Part shown: positions 60,599 through 64,000 of the stretch, one piece after another
Position numbering within the stretch: position 1 is the first letter of the stretch
How the letters are laid out: the number at the start of each line of letters is the position of its first letter
Assembly (NCBI GenBank): GCA_024234735.1
Contig: JACKNV010000001.1
Coordinates: 186,001 to 250,000 of the forward strand
Length of the DNA stretch: 64,000 bases
Source: Pseudomonadales bacterium
GTDB lineage: Bacteria; Pseudomonadota; Gammaproteobacteria; Pseudomonadales; Halieaceae
Direction: 5' to 3'
Translations under genes and position numbers: made by a program
Notes under the pieces: generated by a model
Database searches by the model: none
The model's input: only the letters and a program-made list of their open reading frames with translations
What the model was told of the DNA's origin: nothing

Positions 60599-61798
60599 TC
60601 AGGCCGCGCGCAAGCCGGCGACGATGCGCGTCAGCTCCTCTTCGGACATGTAGCGTGGCACTGGGTAGAGGTCCCCGGCTTCCTTGATGGCTTCATCGAC
60701 GATGCCGGGAATGTCCACGGCCTTGAGGTCCTTGGGCTGCAGGGGCAACTCCAGCGTTTTGCGCAGATCGATGATCGCCTGGATGAACTTGCCGGCGAGG
60801 GAGGCATCGCCTTCCCCGCGCTGGCCGATGCCCGCTGCCACCGCCAGGTCGGCCAGGCGCGCGTGGGCACAATCGCCGTAGGCGGCTATCACCTCGGGCA
60901 GTACCATGGCATTGGCATTGCCGTGGGGCGTGCCGCAGACCCGGCCCAACTGGTGGGCGATACCGTGCACATAGCCCACCGAGGTTTTGGTAAATGCCGC
61001 CCCGGCATAGAAGGCGGCCAGCGCCATCCCGTCGCGCGCCTCCATATCGCCGCCCTCGCTGAAGGCCCGCTGCAGGTATTTGAAAATGAGGCGCACCGCT
61101 GTGACGGCGTGCTCTTCGGTTGAGGCGGTCGAGGCCTTGGACAGGTAGGACTCCACCGCGTGGGTGAGGGCGTCCATGCCGGTTGCGGCCGTGATGCCGG
61201 GCGGCATGCCTTTCATGATCTCCGCATCCAGGGCGATGTAGCCCGGGATCATCTTGCTGTCGACAATAGGTGCCTTGCGGTGGGTCACAGGGTCGGTGAT
61301 GACTGCCGCGAGGGTGATTTCCGAACCGGTGCCGGCGGTGGTGGGAATGGCAAACAGCGGCAGCCCGGGGTTCTTGCTTTTCTGGATGCCGTCGAAGCTG
61401 TCCAGGGTGCCGGGGTTGGTGTGCAGCATGGCCATCATCTTGGCCGCGTCCAGTACGGAGCCGCCGCCCACCGCGATCACCGCCTGGCAACGCTCCGTGC
61501 GGATGACCGCCTCGCCGGCCTGTACCTGGTCGAAGGCGGGGTCCGGCAGGACGCCGTCGAACACCGCGAACTGCACGCCGTGTTTCTCCAGGGTACCCTT
61601 GATCCCATCCAGCAACCCGGAGCTGTCGAGGAAGTTATCCGTCACCAGGATCACCTTCTCGAAACCCAGCGTGGCGACCTGTTCGCACAGTGTCAGTGCA
61701 GAGTTCGAGCCCTTGAATACGATGGGTGGATTGCGTGGCAGCAGGCGCATCAGCCAGGTGACCACAAAAGCCCTGAGTTTGAAATAGAGTATCTTCAT
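60599..61798 (-). CDS. Iron-containing alcohol dehydrogenase
   Basis: 399 residues from the ATG at 61798, with AGAGGAG upstream. NAD motif GGGSVLDAAKMMA, then GTGSEIT, metal ligands in GMDALTHAVESY (Asp, His), GYVHGIAHQLG (His) and GTPHGNANAM (His). Group III type: oxidises or reduces primary alcohols/aldehydes with Fe2+. The N-terminus has a short hydrophobic stretch (LRAFVVTWLMRLL) that might contact membrane. It could link fatty-alcohol metabolism to wax ester synthesis, an inference from the WS/DGAT genes elsewhere. Confidence 0.92.
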   Translation of the reverse strand: MKILYFKLRAFVVTWLMRLLPRNPPIVFKGSNSALTLCEQVATLGFEKVILVTDNFLDSSGLLDGIKGTLEKHGVQFAVFDGVLPDPAFDQVQAGEAVIRTERCQAVIAVGGGSVLDAAKMMAMLHTNPGTLDSFDGIQKSKNPGLPLFAIPTTAGTGSEITLAAVITDPVTHRKAPIVDSKMIPGYIALDAEIMKGMPPGITAATGMDALTHAVESYLSKASTASTEEHAVTAVRLIFKYLQRAFSEGGDMEARDGMALAAFYAGAAFTKTSVGYVHGIAHQLGRVCGTPHGNANAMVLPEVIAAYGDCAHARLADLAVAAGIGQRGEGDASLAGKFIQAIIDLRKTLELPLQPKDLKAVDIPGIVDEAIKEAGDLYPVPRYMSEEELTRIVAGLRAA

Positions 61799-61855
61799 GG
61801 TGTTGTCTCCTCTGGGAAAGAAAAACAATGGGCAATCATAGGCCGCCGCGGGCGA

Positions 61856-63091
61856 TTAGGCCAGTAGCGCCCACTGCCACCAGCCGGCGCCCAGGCCCAG
61901 TAACGCGCCGATGGCGATCAACTTCCATTCGTCTTCGGCTATCACGGGGTGAATAAGCTCGAAAAACTCCGCCGGAGGTAAATTGCCCACCCGGTCGGCA
62001 ATGGTATTCTCGATATCGAAGGCCTCGTCCAGGTAGCGCAGCGAGCGTTTGTCGGGCCGTAAAATTTCCGCGAACGCGCGTTCGCTGATGATGCGACCGA
62101 CCTTGGCGTATTCCGTCGGCCCCAGGCTGAGCACGGTAATGGGCTTGAAGATCCCCTGGCTGTCTTCTATGGCGTGGTTTACCTCGCGCTGCACCAGCTC
62201 GTGCACCCTGTCCAGGGAGCGCTCGGTTTTGAGTACTTCCGCCATCATGATCTCGGCGGTGATCAGTTCGTTGGCAAACACCTTGCCGAAATAGGCGGAG
62301 ACTTCTTTCTGGCGCTTCAGGAACAGCCCCTGGATGGTCAAGGGGCCGATCTTGACCGGGCGCAGCGGTTTCTGGATCAGGTACATGGCCAGCGCGTTGG
62401 TGATATACCCCACCAGCATGCCGAACAGTGGCAGCAGCCACCACACCGGGAAGTAGTACCAGGCGAACATCACCGGAATACCCAGCGGCAGGCCGAAGTA
62501 GAGGCCGCTGCGCTCGATGAACTTGAATTCCTTTTGGGCCGCGGTGAGAAAAATATCGATCAGTAGGCGTTTGTCCCGGCCCAGCTTGGCGACGATGATC
62601 TGGTTGAGATCCACGAAGTCGTCCAGATTGTCGCTGACGTCCTGCACCGCGCGAGCCAGCAGCGCGGGCATGTTTTTCCTCACCTCGGCATAGACACGCC
62701 CTTTCAGGGCTCCCGGCGCGGCCGCCCAGATCAGGTTGCCGACGCGCACGCCGTAGTTGGAGGTTTCCGACAGCACTTCGTCCACGATGTCCTCGATGAA
62801 CGGATCGATACGGTGCTGCAGGGCGTCGACCAGCTTGTCGGGCTCCACCCGCTCGATGAGTTCCTGCTGGGTGAGCACTTTGCGGAGGCTGTGGTCGACC
62901 AGCAGGTTGGCCATTTTTTCGGCGTTGGCGGGTACTACCCCCTGCCAGCCGATCGGCCCGGCGCCGACGAATTCCACCGGGTACATCATCATCTTGACGG
63001 CCAGCCAGTTGGTGCCGTAGCCGACGATGGCGCTAACGGCGGGTATGGACAGGTAGGCCCAGTATTTGTCGATAAAATCGAGGATGTCCAT
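61856..63091 (-). CDS. DUF445 family membrane protein
   Basis: 411 residues from the ATG at 63091 (an upstream ATG at 63115 gives eight more residues). Helices at about 10-30, 195-235 and the C-terminus, with NWLAVKMMMYPVEF near the start and a repeat of the same GYxTNxLAxxL pattern at GYITNALAMYLIQKPL, the hallmark of the YheB/DUF445 duplication. Between them lies a long amphipathic helical region (Asp/Glu/Leu-rich). Function unknown. Upstream an 8-bp inverted repeat GTGGAGCG...CGCTCCAC (63128-63164) could be an operator. Confidence 0.85.
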   Translation of the reverse strand: MDILDFIDKYWAYLSIPAVSAIVGYGTNWLAVKMMMYPVEFVGAGPIGWQGVVPANAEKMANLLVDHSLRKVLTQQELIERVEPDKLVDALQHRIDPFIEDIVDEVLSETSNYGVRVGNLIWAAAPGALKGRVYAEVRKNMPALLARAVQDVSDNLDDFVDLNQIIVAKLGRDKRLLIDIFLTAAQKEFKFIERSGLYFGLPLGIPVMFAWYYFPVWWLLPLFGMLVGYITNALAMYLIQKPLRPVKIGPLTIQGLFLKRQKEVSAYFGKVFANELITAEIMMAEVLKTERSLDRVHELVQREVNHAIEDSQGIFKPITVLSLGPTEYAKVGRIISERAFAEILRPDKRSLRYLDEAFDIENTIADRVGNLPPAEFFELIHPVIAEDEWKLIAIGALLGLGAGWWQWALLA

Positions 63092-63314
63092 GCCGGTGGT
63101 CCCACAAGTTCGCATGCAGGCGCAACAGTGGAGCGGGTGAGAAGAAGACGCAAATTCGCTCCACGCGCCTGTACGGGCTTCCTAAGCCATTGTTTTATAT
63201 GGCGTTACAAAAATCGCTGTTTTTGGCTCTAGGCAAGAACGTGACACCTTACCGTGACACCTGCTCAAATTATGTTCGACGAGCGGCCAATGTATCACCG
63301 CCGCCATTGGTTGG

Positions 63315-63764
63315 CTACTGGGCGGTGGCGGGAGCGCCGGAGTACCGAATGACGCCTTGTTGGTCGGCTGAGCTTTCCACTGCTGTCCACTGGTAGTCGG
63401 CCTCGAATTCACGCTTGGCTCTCATCCTGTGGTTGACGCATTCGGCCATGTGCTTGTCAGATTGGAACACCTCGCAGCCCTCAGGGGCCTGGTACAGACT
63501 GTCAAATGCCGCCTGGCGCTGTTGCTTGATTTGTTGCTGCCGCCGCTCCTCTCCCGCCGCCTGCTCTTTGACCAGGCGTTGTTGTTCTGCCTGGGCCGCG
63601 ATGGCTTCCTGCCTGGCCTTATTCTTGGCCAGGAGGTCTTCACTAAAATGACTCATTTGCTCAACTACGACTTCGCTCATGTAGTTGAGGTAGGCAATGC
63701 GGGCGGCAAACAGGATAAGGCCAGCTAGTACGATACCGATTGTTGTTTGTATTATTTTCTTCAT
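63315..63764 (-). CDS. Hypothetical membrane-anchored coiled-coil protein
   Basis: 149 residues: one N-terminal helix (IIQTTIGIVLAGLILFAARI), a Gln/Ala/Glu-rich stretch of about 60 residues likely to be coiled coil (KNKARQEAIAAQAEQQRLVK...), then a short domain with two cysteines (EGCEVFQSDKHMAECVNHRM). I recognise no family. Base composition is lower in GC than the neighbouring DUF445 gene. The ribosome site is weak. It sits between DUF445 and a ribbon-helix-helix-like fragment. Confidence 0.6.
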   Translation of the reverse strand: MKKIIQTTIGIVLAGLILFAARIAYLNYMSEVVVEQMSHFSEDLLAKNKARQEAIAAQAEQQRLVKEQAAGEERRQQQIKQQRQAAFDSLYQAPEGCEVFQSDKHMAECVNHRMRAKREFEADYQWTAVESSADQQGVIRYSGAPATAQ

Positions 63765-63795
63765 GGCGAGTTATTGAGTTGCTGAGAGTCGATTT

Positions 63796-64000
63796 TTAAC
63801 TTTTCGTCAGTTCGTTTTCAATCGCAAATCGCACAATTTCAGAAACGCTACAGCTCTCACCAGTCTCGGCCATACGCTGGCCCGCCCGTTTCTTCAAATC
63901 GGTATAAGTAGCTGCCGACACGCGCACGGCGATTGTCTTTGTTTCGTCGCTCAGCACCTGGGGGCGGTCCCTGGCTCGCTTTGTCGGTTCATGGCATTTC
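63796..64000 (-). CDS. Ribbon-helix-helix-like DNA-binding protein (partial, 5' end outside window)
   Basis: A frame open from the window edge to a stop at 63796. The readable C-terminal part is KTIAVRVSAATYTDLKKRAG followed by a helical stretch ending SVSEIVRFAIENELTKS: a beta-strand then two helices, the ribbon-helix-helix (Arc/CopG-like) pattern. A GTG 117 bases before the helices could be the start, or the protein may continue past the edge. GC content is about 38 % in the first line. It may belong to a plasmid-type or toxin-antitoxin module that continues beyond the window. Confidence 0.5.
   Translation of the reverse strand, partial: KCHEPTKRARDRPQVLSDETKTIAVRVSAATYTDLKKRAGQRMAETGESCSVSEIVRFAIENELTKS

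Noticed and set aside
63241..63262. GTGACACCT twice, as a CRISPR or attachment site
   Set aside because: Only two 9-base copies; no further repeat, spacer, integrase or tRNA is seen.

Overview
This window is about 64 kb of GC-rich DNA (I estimate low-to-mid 60s % GC by eye) from a free-living gammaproteobacterium. The run gyrA-serC-pheA-tyrA-aroA-cmk-rpsA-ihfB, with mtaD-ubiG-mupP-yciK divergent from gyrA, matches the Pseudomonas/Cellvibrionales arrangement. Tandem WS/DGAT wax-ester/triacylglycerol synthases, a DUF3604 protein, an OruR-like AraC regulator and many SDR/MDR/acyl-CoA enzymes fit a marine, lipid-accumulating Halieaceae-like (OM60/NOR5) bacterium. That taxonomic guess is inference only. 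I saw no rRNA, tRNA, CRISPR array or intact insertion sequence.

1-28.3 kb is accessory metabolism. A partial thiamine-dependent E1-alpha subunit runs off the left edge. A small unit follows (quinone-oxidoreductase-like MDR, Cys-rich lipoprotein, secreted HExxH protein), then a convergent DUF3604 protein. The centre is a catabolic island at 6.1-22.7 kb. Its leftward arm is DUF3237, cupin, zinc-ADH, SDR and two WS/DGATs. In the middle are an AraC-family regulator and a divergent SDR-MDR-(VOC-VOC-SRPBCC) group. Its rightward arm is a complete acetoin-dehydrogenase-like complex (E1-alpha, E1-beta, an E2 with two subunit-binding domains, E3) plus AcoX. All three promoters of the island carry the same direct repeat, TGTCYCSMAA spaced exactly 21 bp, facing the gene. 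The simplest reading is one regulon under the local AraC protein. The enzymes suggest oxidation of a ketone, acyloin or diol followed by thiamine-dependent cleavage to acyl-CoA; the substrate is unknown. An exported SurE-like phosphatase, a seven-helix membrane AraC regulator and an SDR-acyl-CoA dehydrogenase-hydratase unit follow.

28.4-42.3 kb is housekeeping: yciB divergent from the PHP phosphatase-yciO-scpA-scpB-rluB series, an RND efflux pair, azlCD, and the leftward yciK-mupP-ubiG-mtaD group.

42.5-53.6 kb holds gyrA (wild-type Ser83/Asp87), serC, pheA, tyrA, aroA with class II EPSP synthase motifs, cmk, rpsA with a clear terminator, ihfB, lapA and pyrF, with no lapB between lapA and pyrF.

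53.7-63.1 kb has a ComEA-like exported protein, a three-gene surface-polysaccharide set (epimerase, WecA/WbpL-like transferase, WbpM-like dehydratase), a DHH-family protein, LysR, DUF6524, an iron-dependent alcohol dehydrogenase and a DUF445 membrane protein. From about 63.2 kb GC content falls; a small membrane/coiled-coil protein and a partial ribbon-helix-helix-like protein suggest the edge of another accessory region.
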